Assembly: GCF_001310635.1 (NCBI RefSeq)
Contig: NZ_BAXR01000004.1
Span: 124,001-188,000, forward strand
Reading direction: 5' to 3'
DNA length: 64,000 nt
Origin: Bacillus sp. JCM 19034
GTDB taxonomy: Bacteria; Bacillota; Bacilli; Bacillales; Bacillaceae_D
The notes beneath the pieces were generated by a model that was given only the letters and a program-made list of their open reading frames with translations, had not been told where the DNA came from and ran no database searches. Position 1 is the stretch's first letter. Every line of letters begins with the position of its first letter. The translations under genes and the position numbers were made by a program. Positions 27,521 through 37,062 of the stretch are shown here, in pieces.

Positions 27521-28558
27521 CTAATCTTTTTTTATTATCCTATGAGAAATATTCGTACCAAATTCTTTCAAACGTTGTATCATATATGAAGGTTCTATCA
27601 ACATTTCAGGGAAATATAACCCTGCTTTAACAGAGGGAGGAGCACCAACAAGTCCAAGTAAACGCTCCAGTCCAACTGCTACGCCCAAGGCGGTCATTGG
27701 CACTTGCCCTTTTGGATGGACAATTTCGTACCGAAAATTGCCGAATAATCCGTTTTGCTTCTCACCATTTATTTCAATAATCGTTTCAATTGAAAATGGC
27801 TCACCCCTACGTCGTGAAGCAGTTTCTCCCAATGCAAAATCGAAACGAATCGACTTGGCATTTGTCGCAACAGCTAAACCAGCGACATCCAAAGGAGCCG
27901 AATAGGCCTCTCCTTGAAACACCATTCCGTCTACACTTTCAAACTGACGCATTCTATCATCATCAACTGACCAATTCCATTTTCCATCCTTTAACATCAA
28001 TGCGTAAGGACCTGCTTTCGATAATCTCTTGAAGTCATCATAAGCTGCTGGACCACCTACATCCTGTTCATCTAACAATGCCGCTATTTTAATTGAATCG
28101 ACTGATGAAAACTCCCGAGCAATAGAAAGGATCGCAAGAGTAACCGTTCCAGCTAACCAATAGCTATTCATTAAAATGGGGGCACTTGTAGGATGATTTA
28201 CAAAATGGGCGATTTCCGGACTTAACTCAATAGCAGCACCCGAAATATTCTGATAAGGAATCCCTTCTTTTTGTGCATATTTTAACGAATGAAGCGACTT
28301 ATCTTTTATAAACATTGAAACTGCACTAAACTTTTTTTCACCTGACAACCCTAAATCCGGTCTCTCAAGATCGATCTGTGCTACTTCTGTACCTCCAATC
28401 TGCTCAGCCACCCTCTCAGCTTTTCGTAAATCACGGGCACCAATCGTAATTGGCAATTCTGGCTGAAGCTTACGCAATGTTTTTGCAGCGACTGTACCAA
28501 CGACACCCGATCCTCCGATTAACAAAACCGGTTCTTTCGGTAAAAGTGATACATTCAT
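27521..28558 (-). CDS. Saccharopine-dehydrogenase-like NAD(P)-binding protein
   Basis: A 345-residue protein with an N-terminal Rossmann fold (LLIGGSGVVGTVAAKTL, then ITIGARDLRKAERVAEQIGG) and a C-terminal domain like that of saccharopine dehydrogenase relatives. The substrate is unknown; relatives include lysine-pathway and lipid-linked reductases. ATG 28558 is preferred (GGGTGGG upstream). Its promoter has the extended 19-20 base spacer and central palindrome of MerR-regulated genes. Confidence 0.78.
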   Translation of the reverse strand: MNVSLLPKEPVLLIGGSGVVGTVAAKTLRKLQPELPITIGARDLRKAERVAEQIGGTEVAQIDLERPDLGLSGEKKFSAVSMFIKDKSLHSLKYAQKEGIPYQNISGAAIELSPEIAHFVNHPTSAPILMNSYWLAGTVTLAILSIAREFSSVDSIKIAALLDEQDVGGPAAYDDFKRLSKAGPYALMLKDGKWNWSVDDDRMRQFESVDGMVFQGEAYSAPLDVAGLAVATNAKSIRFDFALGETASRRRGEPFSIETIIEINGEKQNGLFGNFRYEIVHPKGQVPMTALGVAVGLERLLGLVGAPPSVKAGLYFPEMLIEPSYMIQRLKEFGTNISHRIIKKD

Positions 28559-28629
28559 CGTTCCCACCCTTTCAGTTTTGGATAAAATCTGTCGAGCAGG
28601 TATATTTAATAAAGCCTGCTTCGATTACC

Positions 28630-28661
28630 AGCTTAAAGGATGACACTAGTGTCAGTGTCAA
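28630..28661 (-). promoter_or_regulatory. MerR-type promoter with palindromic spacer
   Basis: On the minus strand: -35 TTGACA (28661-28656), a 19-20 base spacer holding the perfect palindrome TGACACTAGTGTCA (28641-28654), then TTAAGC/TAAGCT as -10. An over-long spacer with a central dyad is the hallmark of MerR-family activation. No merR gene is present in the window. Confidence 0.68.
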
Positions 28662-28757
28662 GAAATTTAATGATCAACAACCGGTATTTGTCACCGATTC
28701 AGATTGTAGCTATAGCCTCATACCAGGTGCTTACCGAGAACAGAAAGAAAAGCACGC

Positions 28758-28790
28758 AAAAAGAAGCAGAATCGTCCTCTGCTTCTTTTT
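28758..28790 (-). terminator. Rho-independent terminator after the HxlR gene
   Basis: Perfect 13-base arms AAAAAGAAGCAGA and TCTGCTTCTTTTT around a 7-base loop. A/T runs on both sides allow action in both directions. Confidence 0.85.
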
Positions 28791-28859
28791 ATTATGAATT
28801 TCGTTACGATCATTTTAAGACTGTTGTTTACTTGCAACTTTCTTAAAATCGAAAGCAGC

Positions 28860-29423
28860 CTATAGTATTGCCGCCAACTCTCGATTAACCACCTGAAGCG
28901 TCGGTTCAGTACGGTCGTTCAGAGCATACGTATATTTAGGTGTCGGATCTATTGTCAATGTTTTATTCACTAATGCTCCTTCGTGAAGTTCTTTCAGTCG
29001 TGTTGAGAGGATACGTGGTGTAGCGGTTTGTAATAATTGGCGGATGGAATTGAACTCATGGTAGTGATGATAAAGGGCTATTAATACCGGCCAATTCCAT
29101 GCTTTTGCAGCGAGAAACCCCTGGCCTAGCTGATGCTCAGAGTGAGCAATAATAAGAGCAGCCTCTCTCATAATGCGTCCTTTTTCGGTAAGCTCATATT
29201 CGGGGAGTAATGGGTGATTCCGCTCAAAAGGAGATATTTGTTGGACAAGACCTGACTCTACCATCGATTTCAAGTTGTTGCTTAATCTAGAAGGGGCAAT
29301 TTGCAAGTTATTCTTTAATGGTGTGAATCGGCCACCTGATTTTTCAAGTGTCAATAAAATCGGAATCGTCCATTTTCCGGAAAGCTCTTTCGTGATGTGA
29401 ACCATTTGAGCGACTTGATTCAT
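28860..29423 (-). CDS. HxlR-type regulator with two winged-helix domains
   Basis: A 187-residue protein. Residues 1-90 form a standard HxlR winged helix (KELSGKWTIPILLTL, FTPLKNNLQIAPSRLSNNLKSMVESGLVQ). Residues 105-180 look like a second copy: KAWNWPVLIALYHHYHEF, then LQTATPRILSTRLKELHEGALVNK. Single-domain HxlR proteins are about 110 residues, so this is a tandem fusion. Its ATG overlaps the stop of the VOC gene by one base (TAATG), so both are co-translated. It may sense an electrophile linked to the VOC partner, by analogy only. Confidence 0.83.
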   Translation of the reverse strand: MNQVAQMVHITKELSGKWTIPILLTLEKSGGRFTPLKNNLQIAPSRLSNNLKSMVESGLVQQISPFERNHPLLPEYELTEKGRIMREAALIIAHSEHQLGQGFLAAKAWNWPVLIALYHHYHEFNSIRQLLQTATPRILSTRLKELHEGALVNKTLTIDPTPKYTYALNDRTEPTLQVVNRELAAIL

Positions 29424-29785
29424 TACGAATCCATCACTACTTGGGATAGCTCGAAATTATGTCCATCCGGATCTTGGAATGTAATCAATTTCGCATAACC
29501 TGGTATAGTGGTCACATCACCGTTGAACGTAATCCCTTTTTTCTTAAGCTCTATAACTGCAGCATCAATATCCTCTACCTCAATAACGGCTGCCGCTGTT
29601 GAAGGAACTACTTGTTCAGCTTCAGAAAATCCGATGAAACAATCCTTTGTATTCGTATGCACACTTGCCATCCCATTTTCTTTGTCATAAGAATCAACTT
29701 CAAAACCTAATTGTTCCGTGTAAAATGATAATGTGCGTTCAAGATTGCTAACACTGTACCATAATGTAAAGCCTGGTCTGTACAT
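29423..29785 (-). CDS. VOC family protein
   Basis: A 120-residue single VOC domain with WYSVSNLERTLSFYTEQLGF at the start and ITFQDPDGHNFELSQV at the end. Candidate metal ligands are fewer than usual: the N-terminal position is Trp/Tyr instead of His, so it may not be metal-dependent. ATG 29785 has GGGAG about 8 bases upstream. It is the first gene of a two-gene operon with the tandem HxlR regulator. Confidence 0.83.
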   Translation of the reverse strand: MYRPGFTLWYSVSNLERTLSFYTEQLGFEVDSYDKENGMASVHTNTKDCFIGFSEAEQVVPSTAAAVIEVEDIDAAVIELKKKGITFNGDVTTIPGYAKLITFQDPDGHNFELSQVVMDS

Positions 29786-29938
29786 CCAAAACACTCCCTT
29801 CACTTTAGTACCTAAAATATACTTGATATAATTTCGATCGTCAATAGACTTTTGATAATACCATGCAAAAAAAAAAGCTCGTTTTAATTTTTAGTAGCTA
29901 GTGAATAGCCTCTCCGGGGACAATTGTTATGTACAAAT

Positions 29939-29987
29939 AAAAAGACTGTTTCATTTATCACATTAAGTGAATAAAGATACAGTCTTT
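29939..29987 (-). terminator. Terminator after the response regulator
   Basis: On the minus strand AAAGACTGT pairs with ACAGTCTTT, followed by TTATTTG; TTTATTCACTTAATGTGATAAAT can extend the stem. It directly abuts the stop codon of the response regulator. Confidence 0.7.
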
Positions 29988-30597
29988 CATCCATTTTGTC
30001 TTTGCAAATAGTAAATCGCAAGTTGTGTTCTATCTCGAATCTCTAATTTATCTAGGACGATCGATAACGTGTTTCGAACTGTTCCGTCACTTAAGAAAAG
30101 CTGTTCAGCTATTTCTTTATTGGAAAGTCCTTGTGCTACTAATTCGACAATGTCCGTCTCCCGCTCGGTTAAGCCCTCGAGCGCTTTTCTATCTGGCTGC
30201 ACAATCGTTTTTAAAACGTCCGCATCTAACACCGTTGAGCCTGCTTTTATTGCTCTAATTTGTTGTGCCATATTTTCAACAGATGCTGACTTCAGCAAGT
30301 ATCCTTCTGCACCTGCCTTTAAGGCTAGTCGAATATTCCTTTCATCCTGAAATGTAGTGAGCATCATGATTGAGACACGCGGCCACTGATCTTTTATTTT
30401 CTTCGTGCTTTCAATTCCATCCATGATCGGCATTTGAATATCCATTAATATAACGTCTGGTTGTTCTTTTGTGCAAAACTCAATCGCTTCTTGACCATTT
30501 GTCGCTAGATGAACAATGTCAAAGTCTTCTTCCTTCCCCAGTAAGAGCTGTAAGCTTTGGCAAACAAGGGATCATCATCAACTATTAAAAGTTTCAT
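29987..30597 (-). pseudogene. NarL-type response regulator, frameshifted
   Basis: Reconstructed length is about 203 residues. The first frame opens with ATG 30597 and MKLLIVDDDPL, then fails. The next frame continues VCQSLQLLLGKEEDFDIVHL and runs through the phospho-acceptor (VILMDIQMPIMDG) and a LuxR helix-turn-helix (LTERETDIVELVAQGLSNKEI) to the stop. One base is missing near 30565, probably one G of TTGGTTTG. Its start overlaps the end of the kinase gene by 20 bases. It likely controls the ABC exporter at 31.7-34.1 kb. Confidence 0.86.
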
Positions 30598-31684
30598 CTA
30601 CCAATTCCTCCTTTTCTAACGGGATAACGCAGACGAGCAAAAACCCATTATCTCGATTAATTGATACACTACCTCCTAAAGATCGAGCCCTCATTTGCAA
30701 GCTTCTTAAACCACTCCCTGTTTGACTTCTATTAGAAAGGGTCCCATCATCTTGGATACCTAGCCTTACAATCGTATCCGTAACATTTAAATCGACTTCA
30801 ACCTTCGTTGCATTACTATGCCGAACGACATTTGTAAAAGCCTCCTTCAAACATACTTCTAACAGACTCCATATATAAGCAGGGACTTGTAGCATATTTC
30901 CGGTCTTTTTCCATTGCACATTAATGTGCTTAATTTGTTGCACAATCGCTTCTAAATTTTCTACTCCGATAAGTGTCGTCGGTGTGATATTATGAACCGT
31001 TTCTCTTAATCTTTTGGTGCTTCGTTCTAAACGATCTTTCACTTGCTCTAACAGCATTTCGGCGTCCTTAGGATTTTTGACATATTCATAAGCTTGTAAG
31101 GCCAGTAACGCTCCTGTTAAATCATGCCCTAGGTGATCATGAAGCTCCCTTGAAATCCGAAATCTTTCCATGAGTCCAGCTTGTTTGGAAACGGATTGAT
31201 TAGCTGCTAATAAATCTAGCTTTATTCGTTCTAATTCATACCGTGCCTTGCGTTGTTCATCTGCTTCTAATTTGTACGTTTGTTGATTCTTCAACGTTTG
31301 ATAGGCAAAAACTCCAAAAAAGAACGCTTGAAAAAAGAACCAAAACAGTAAGTCTGACGACGTTGGTAAAAACAATAAAGGAGTAAAAAGCAAAAGGGAA
31401 AAGAGACTTTTACCTACTAGGGCAAGTTCAAACATCGGCAGTACAATACCATAATATCCAACATCTGTATAAGGAGCGAACAAGAAACAGAAGAATAGAT
31501 CAAATAAAGCCGACCAAGCGGGTAACGCAAAACGCCACCGCAAACTCGTCATAATGAATAAGAGGAGGATCAAGATAAACGAGCCATTCATGAATTGACC
31601 GATAATCCATAAATGAGTCAGCACAGCTAACGTTAAAAAGCGCCAACCATTTACAAAGTGCATCGGTTCCTTTAGCTTATTCAT
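30578..31684 (-). CDS. Sensor histidine kinase (NarL-system type)
   Basis: A 368-residue kinase with five or six N-terminal helices (to about residue 135), a short coiled coil, and a HisKA_3 domain with the phospho-acceptor in FRISRELHDHLGHDLTGALL. The HATPase has N-box CLKEAFTNVVRHSNA and G-box GSGLRSLQMRAR. There is no extracytoplasmic domain, so it senses in or at the membrane. GGGGG precedes the ATG. It sits between the ABC genes and its response regulator, all on the same strand. Confidence 0.89.
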   Translation of the reverse strand: MNKLKEPMHFVNGWRFLTLAVLTHLWIIGQFMNGSFILILLLFIMTSLRWRFALPAWSALFDLFFCFLFAPYTDVGYYGIVLPMFELALVGKSLFSLLLFTPLLFLPTSSDLLFWFFFQAFFFGVFAYQTLKNQQTYKLEADEQRKARYELERIKLDLLAANQSVSKQAGLMERFRISRELHDHLGHDLTGALLALQAYEYVKNPKDAEMLLEQVKDRLERSTKRLRETVHNITPTTLIGVENLEAIVQQIKHINVQWKKTGNMLQVPAYIWSLLEVCLKEAFTNVVRHSNATKVEVDLNVTDTIVRLGIQDDGTLSNRSQTGSGLRSLQMRARSLGGSVSINRDNGFLLVCVIPLEKEELVDETFNS

Positions 31685-31700
31685 CTATCCCCCACCTTTA

Positions 31701-32388
31701 TCAATTGATTCTCCTTGCACTTCCAATTATAAGAAATACAATTGTATATAACCATAGTACACCATTAATGAGTAGAAAATCGAATCGCATTTCCCCCAAA
31801 AACTATCCAATCTAGTCCTTGAGCTAACCAGTAGGTCGGAAATATAACGGCCATTCTTTTTAAAAAATCAGGAAATATCTCGACTGAAATCATTAATCCA
31901 CCTAAAACTACGACTAAAAAGATCAATGACATATAGACAAGAAACGATATCTCTTTATTCCGATAGATAGAAACCCATGCTAGTGCGATAGACAAGGAAG
32001 CAAAGCTAAATGACACAAACAAAAGCAAAAGCCAGTTCGGTTGATACAGCTCTTGTCCATAAAGGACGCCCCCGTAAACGACGATCACACATTGTACAAT
32101 TAAGATAACAGCATAAGCTAAAAGGTTTTGACTTAAATAGTGGAAATGACTGATCGGAGCAACGGCTAAACGCTTCACAACACCTTTATTCCGATCCTCA
32201 AGGATAATCGAGACTAAACGTATACCGACAAACAATAACAAAATCCCAAAATACTGATAACCATAAGGGAGAAATGGCCACTCTTCTCCGCTTGGCAAAA
32301 ATATACAGGCGATCGGAAATAGCATGAGTAAAATGAAATTCGTTTTATTACTAAAACTTCTTTTCAAAGCAAAGCGGAAAATCGTCAT
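31701..32388 (-). pseudogene. ABC-2 type permease (second subunit), frameshifted near its end
   Basis: The reconstructed protein is about 229 residues with six helices. The present frame stops at 31765 after GGNAIRFSTH. The next frame gives GEMRFDFLLINGVLWLYTIV and a final helix ending SARRIN at a TGA at 31701. That supplies the last transmembrane helix that ABC-2 permeases have. One G is missing from a G-run at about 31793-31797. GGAGGAG precedes ATG 32388, which overlaps the upstream permease by four bases. Confidence 0.8.
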
Positions 32389-33113
32389 GCTATTCTCCTC
32401 CTACCAACAACTAGCATGACAATAAACAAAACGATGATCGCCACTAAAAGAATATTTGCTTGATACCAAGCCCCTCCTGAATTCGAATGAGCCATCTCAT
32501 GAATAGCTCCGACCGCCAACGTAAGTGGATTTCCATAAGTTCCGAAAAAATCAAAAACAGCGTTCTTTGGCATAGGGAAAAATAATCCAGCTAACAAAAT
32601 AAAGCCAACCCCATACACTTCGCTTAACCGTTCTGCCACCTTGTAGTTTTTAAAAGAAAATGTAAAGATCAAGCAAACGACACTTGATAAAATCGCCAAC
32701 AAAGCAATGTTATAGATCGCCCAAAGCCAATTCTCCCAATGAACGCCCAGAACAAATTGCGTAAACACCATTAAAATAATCCCTAGCAATACAGAAAAAG
32801 CCGTTCCACACATCATGATTGAAAATGCGTACATTGTTTTGTTAAAAGGTAAAATATTGATGATTTTATGAAACTGAAAAAAATCAGCATAAATATAAGA
32901 CATCACAATGGAACCACCAAACATCTGGAAAACAAGCACCATAATCACTGCCTGATGATTAATATAAGGTTCCCCTGTTTCTGTTGTATAGCCAGAAAGA
33001 ATAACAGAGAACACTGTAAGCAAGATAATCGGCACTACGAGCAGTAGCAATAAAACAATGTAGTTTCTAAGCATTCTTATTAACGTGAATGGAATCGTTG
33101 AAAGAACTCTCAT
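32385..33113 (-). CDS. ABC-2 type permease (first subunit)
   Basis: A 242-residue membrane protein with six helices, basic N-terminus (FTLIRMLRNYIVLLLLLVVPIILL) and a short outer loop. It overlaps both neighbours by four bases, so the ATPase and the two permeases are one translational unit. GGGGGAA precedes the ATG. Together with 31701-32388 it should form the channel of a NatAB- or DrrAB-like exporter. The substrate is unknown. Confidence 0.87.
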   Translation of the reverse strand: MRVLSTIPFTLIRMLRNYIVLLLLLVVPIILLTVFSVILSGYTTETGEPYINHQAVIMVLVFQMFGGSIVMSYIYADFFQFHKIINILPFNKTMYAFSIMMCGTAFSVLLGIILMVFTQFVLGVHWENWLWAIYNIALLAILSSVVCLIFTFSFKNYKVAERLSEVYGVGFILLAGLFFPMPKNAVFDFFGTYGNPLTLAVGAIHEMAHSNSGGAWYQANILLVAIIVLFIVMLVVGRRRIA

Positions 33114-34057
33114 GATTCTTCCCCCTTATCCCTTAACTGCTTCCCTGTTAACGTTAAAAAGACCGCTTCTAAGTTTGGTTTGTCTGCTTGAATCCCGATT
33201 ACCCCTGCATGCTCCTTGACAAGCGAAATGATCCGATCTAAATTACCTGAACCTACTGCCGAAATGATAGTTAATTGATTTCCTGTAACGACAACCTTTT
33301 TTACACCAGAAACGGCTTCTAAGCTTTTCAATGGGACTTTACTAGCATCTGTCACATCGATCTGTACTTTTTCTTCATGCTGGACGGTTCGAATGAGCTC
33401 CTCTACTGTTCCCTCTTTTATAATTTGGCCTTGATCCATTATGACGACGCGTGAGGCAATGGCTTGAACTTCCTCCATATAATGAGTTGTATATAATATC
33501 GTCGTCCCATCATCTCTTAACTTTTTCACTGCTTCTAAAATATAGTTCCTTGATTGTGGATCAATCCCTACAGTAGGCTCATCCAAAATTAGTAGCTTGG
33601 GCTGATGAGTTAATGCACAAGCGATATTTAATCGACGCTTCATTCCTCCAGAAAATTTACTTGGTATCTTATCTCCTTTATCCTCTAAACCGACAAATTT
33701 AAGTGCCTGATCGACTCTTTTTTTCCTTTCTTCCCCTTTTAGCCCATAAACACCCGCAAAAAAATGTAAGTTCTCCTTGGCAGTTAATTCATCAAACACG
33801 GTAATCTCCTGCGTAACAAGGCCTATTTTTTCCTTATTCATATTTGAAAAGGGATTTTTCGATTGCCCGAAAAGTTCCACTTTCCCACCTTCAAAAGGGA
33901 TCATACCGGTTAATGTTTGAATTAATGTTGTTTTGCCTGCACCATTTGGTCCGAGCAAACCTATAATCTCACCTTTTTGAATATCCAGATCAATATAATC
34001 TAGTGCAACAAATGAGCCATAACGTTTCAATACACCTTGCAAAGATGCAATTGTCAT
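33110..34057 (-). CDS. ABC transporter ATP-binding protein
   Basis: A 315-residue ATPase with Walker A GPNGAGKTT, Q-loop GLVTQE, signature FSGGMKRR, Walker B LLILDEPTVGIDP and H-loop YTTHYMEE. The tail ends PNLEAVFLTLTGKQLRD, nearly the same pattern as the ATPases at 1286 and 5430, so the three are paralogues. ATG 34057 (GGAAAGG 9 bases upstream) is preferred over ATG 34066. It is the first gene of the exporter operon preceding the two-component genes. Confidence 0.89.
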   Translation of the reverse strand: MTIASLQGVLKRYGSFVALDYIDLDIQKGEIIGLLGPNGAGKTTLIQTLTGMIPFEGGKVELFGQSKNPFSNMNKEKIGLVTQEITVFDELTAKENLHFFAGVYGLKGEERKKRVDQALKFVGLEDKGDKIPSKFSGGMKRRLNIACALTHQPKLLILDEPTVGIDPQSRNYILEAVKKLRDDGTTILYTTHYMEEVQAIASRVVIMDQGQIIKEGTVEELIRTVQHEEKVQIDVTDASKVPLKSLEAVSGVKKVVVTGNQLTIISAVGSGNLDRIISLVKEHAGVIGIQADKPNLEAVFLTLTGKQLRDKGEES

Positions 34058-34382
34058 ATAGTTCATCCTTTCCTAATTGATGCTTTCAGTATGACAATTC
34101 CTAATTTCTGTTAGTAGTTACATTTGTCATTGAATGGATGTGGTAAACAGTTCTTACTACTAAACAAGTTTAACCTATCCATACTTTTGCACCAATAAAA
34201 GTTAAAACTTATTCATTGCTACTGACTGTTCGTAACACATATCTCTTAAACTACGATAATAAATCAATTGATAGCATATCACCTGCAAGATTTGTCTATT
34301 GGGATATATTGTGGAATTCCCATGATTTGATTGTATATAACTAATTACTACCAATATGAGACGTTTGATACCATGATGATAG

Positions 34383-34410
34383 AAAAATACCTGCCAACTA
34401 CGCTGACAGG
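34383..34410 (-). terminator. Terminator after the SSS symporter gene
   Basis: In the 361-base gap 34058-34418. On the minus strand CCTGTCA pairs with TGGCAGG and is followed by TATTTTTCT. The rest of the gap holds no gene I can support. Confidence 0.7.
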
Positions 34411-34418
34411 CTCTCATC

Positions 34419-35923
34419 CTAAATCATTCTTGTTTTTGCCTTTTCAAATTCTTCTTGGATGTCTTGCGTCGGTTTTTGACCTAGAAGACTAACTACGATA
34501 ACCGCCATTAGTGCTAGGAGAAACCCAGGAATGATTTCATAAAGTCCGAGAATCGGATATTGCTCGGCACTGAGGTTAAACCATTTCGTTAACTCTGCCC
34601 AAATAATGACTGTGACACCGCCAACAACCATACCTGTAAGAGCACCGTTTCGTGTCATACGCTTCCAGAAGAGCGATAGCAATAAGACCGGGCCGAATGC
34701 TGCACCGAAGCCTGCCCATGCATAACTAACAAGGTCAAGCACAGTGCTTTTCGGATTATAGGCTAAGGCAACTGCGATCAGAGCGATCACAACAACTCCG
34801 ATACGACCAATCCAGACGAGTTCCTGTTGCGAAGCATCCTTCCGAATTAAGCCTTTATAGAAGTCCTCCGCTAACGCACTCGATGATACAAGCAGTTGTG
34901 AATCAATCGTACTCATAATCGCCGATAAAATAGCTGCTAATAGAAAGCCCGATACCCATGGATCAAATAAAATTTGCGTAAACAGGATAAAGACTGTTTC
35001 GTGATCCCCATTTGCGATGACAGGACCTGGGCCATTGGCAGAGAAATAGGCAATACCAACAAATCCTGTGAAAATGGCTCCAAATAAAGCGAGAACCATC
35101 CAAGTCATTCCGACAAACCGAGCTTTTGGAATTTCCTTTAATGATTTTACCGCCATAAAGCGAGTTACGATGTGTGGTTGGCCAAAATATCCTAGGCCCC
35201 ACGCTAACAAAGAGACAACTCCGATTACAGTCACTCCTTGGAACGCATCTAAATAAGCAATATCAATCGCACCGACCGCGTTTATTGTTTCACCAAAGCC
35301 ACCCATTTTATTAATAGCTACGAACGGAACAATAATGAGTGCTAAAAACATCAAAATCCCTTGAAAGAAATCGGTCCAGCTTACAGCTAAAAATCCACCT
35401 AAAAACGTATACGATATAATGACAATGGCACCAATCCACAGTGCCCTAATATACGAAATTTCAAAGGAAGCTTCAAATAGCAATGCCCCTCCAACTAGTC
35501 CTGCAGACGTGTAAAATGTGAAAAAAACTAAAATCACGAGGCCGATACGATACGCAAAATTTTTGACCGATCATGAAACCGATTTTCTAAAAAGTCTGGT
35601 AGTGTAATCGAATCTTTTGCGATTTCCGTATAGTTTCGTAGACGAGCAGCTAAAAACTGCCAATTTAAATACGCACCAATCGCCAAACCAACAGCAAGCC
35701 AAATTTCTCCCATACCACCAACATATAAAGCACCCGGTAACCCTAACAACAACCAGCTACTCATATCAGACGCACCAGCACTAAGAGCGGCTACACTTCC
35801 ACCTAAACGACGACCCCCAAGCACGTAATCTGATAAATTGTTCGTCATTCGGTAGGCAATCAAACCTACTCCGAGCATACCAACAAGATAAATAATAAAC
35901 GTTATTAACGTGGCAAGTTCCAC
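34419..35923 (-). pseudogene. Sodium:solute symporter (PutP-like), frameshifted
   Basis: The reconstructed protein is about 501 residues with thirteen helices of the SSS family, closest in pattern to the Na+/proline symporter PutP. The first frame contains GASDMSSWLLLGLPGALYVGG and ends RSKILRIVSAS. The second continues VILVFFTFYTSAGLVGGALL, matching the PutP order of motifs. One base is missing at about 35537-35540. The GTG start at 35923 has GAGGAG 10 bases upstream. A 33-codon gene lies directly in front. Proline uptake is likely but other solutes are possible. Confidence 0.86.
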
Positions 35924-35930
35924 AGTTCAC

Positions 35931-36032
35931 TCACTCCTCTTTTTTCTTTAACGTCAAAATCGATAACACGATTAACAGCGGCATTGGTACGAATAGTAAT
36001 ATCCAAGTAGCTGTCGTCAAACTATGCTCCAT
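35931..36032 (-). CDS. Small single-helix protein next to the SSS symporter
   Basis: A 33-residue protein: MEHSLTTATW, one hydrophobic helix (ILLFVPMPLLIVLSIL) and a basic tail. GGAGGG lies about 6 bases before the ATG, and the symporter GTG starts 7 bases after its stop, so the two are coupled. Very small membrane proteins are found in front of many Firmicute SSS symporter genes and are thought to be accessory subunits. Assignment rests on position, size and composition. Confidence 0.72.
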   Translation of the reverse strand: MEHSLTTATWILLFVPMPLLIVLSILTLKKKEE

Positions 36033-36380
36033 GTGAACCCTCCTTTTGAATACGATCTCCTTACGTTCTATACACCGTTTATGCAACGTTCTTATTCATT
36101 CACAATACACCAACTAAAGAACAGCAGATAAAAACAAAGAAATCACAAAGAAAACTATAACACAATATCAAAATCAGAACATTCAAATAATCATTTTTAA
36201 CACTTGACCTTGCATGTTTATGCAAAAATAAGATACTTGTAAGCTATTACACAAATATACAAACATATTTATTCAAAAAAATTAATGAAGATTATTTTTC
36301 AAAATATTCACTTATATGAGCGTTTTTAAACAATAGGACACTTTTTTTCTTATAATATGGCTTTTTAGAGTATGAAGAAC

Positions 36381-36430
36381 GAAAAAAACAGACTGTCCCA
36401 ATAGGTCTCCTTTCACCTTTTAGAACAGCC
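36381..36430 (-). terminator. Terminator after the GntR-ABC operon
   Basis: In the 421-base gap 36033-36453. On the minus strand GGCTGTTC pairs with GGGACAGTC (G-U pair allowed), with an inner AGGT/ACCT, followed by TGTTTTTTTCG. The remaining part of the gap is very AT-rich and contains no gene I can see. Confidence 0.62.
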
Positions 36431-36453
36431 AATTAAACTATTTTCAATACCTA

Positions 36454-37062
36454 CTAAAACGCTTTACGCTCATAAATAATCGTCGTAACTCCCCAAGAGA
36501 TTGCATAAATGGTCATTACCACAACCACAGCACCCATGTATAAAATTGGTACAGCCAGGCTAGCAATAAAATCCATGAATGCTGTTAAATGTTCATTAAT
36601 AAACGACACAATATAGCCACTTAGTATCGACAACACAATAAAGGTAATTAAGACAACTGTTGTAATGTAGCCTGGTTTTAAAATTTGAAATAGAGGAAAC
36701 GTCAACGCAGCAAATACTAAAAATAAGCCTGCACCAAGTGCAATATCACCTGTCGTAAACGGTTTATTAAATACATACATTCCTAAACTTGCCACCCCAA
36801 TCGATAAAGCCATATAGATAATCGCACCTAGATAGCGTGAAGCGATAATCTCTGAGCGTGTATAAGGCAAAGAATTCAATAAAATATTCGACTCTGTTTT
36901 TTCATCGTAATAAAATGTGTTAAAAGGAATAAAAACACTTGCCAGCACAAAAATAAAAGCTGGATCATGTGAGCCAAAAATGATAAAAAACAGGATAACA
37001 GGGATAAAGATGATTATCTGCCATTTCTGAAGTATGACATCACGCCTTATTAAATTAAACAT
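36454..37062 (-). CDS. ABC-2 type permease of the GntR-controlled exporter
   Basis: A 202-residue membrane protein with six helices of the ABC2_membrane_7/YhcI-like type. The conserved cytoplasmic segment FYYDEKTESNILLNSLPYTRSEIIASRYLGA is typical of permeases paired with YtrB-like ATPases. GGAAG precedes the ATG, and the gene overlaps the end of the ATPase gene by 8 bases. It is the last gene of a YfzA-GntR-ATPase-permease operon. Confidence 0.85.
   Translation of the reverse strand: MFNLIRRDVILQKWQIIIFIPVILFFIIFGSHDPAFIFVLASVFIPFNTFYYDEKTESNILLNSLPYTRSEIIASRYLGAIIYMALSIGVASLGMYVFNKPFTTGDIALGAGLFLVFAALTFPLFQILKPGYITTVVLITFIVLSILSGYIVSFINEHLTAFMDFIASLAVPILYMGAVVVVMTIYAISWGVTTIIYERKAF

Noticed and set aside
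28640..28846. Plus-strand open frame of about 68 codons.
   Set aside because: It runs through the MerR-type promoter and the terminator hairpin; composition is not protein-like.
34202..34417. A 71-codon minus-strand frame in the gap before the ABC ATPase.
   Set aside because: No ribosome site, poor codon pattern and no protein-like composition; part of it overlaps the terminator of the symporter gene.
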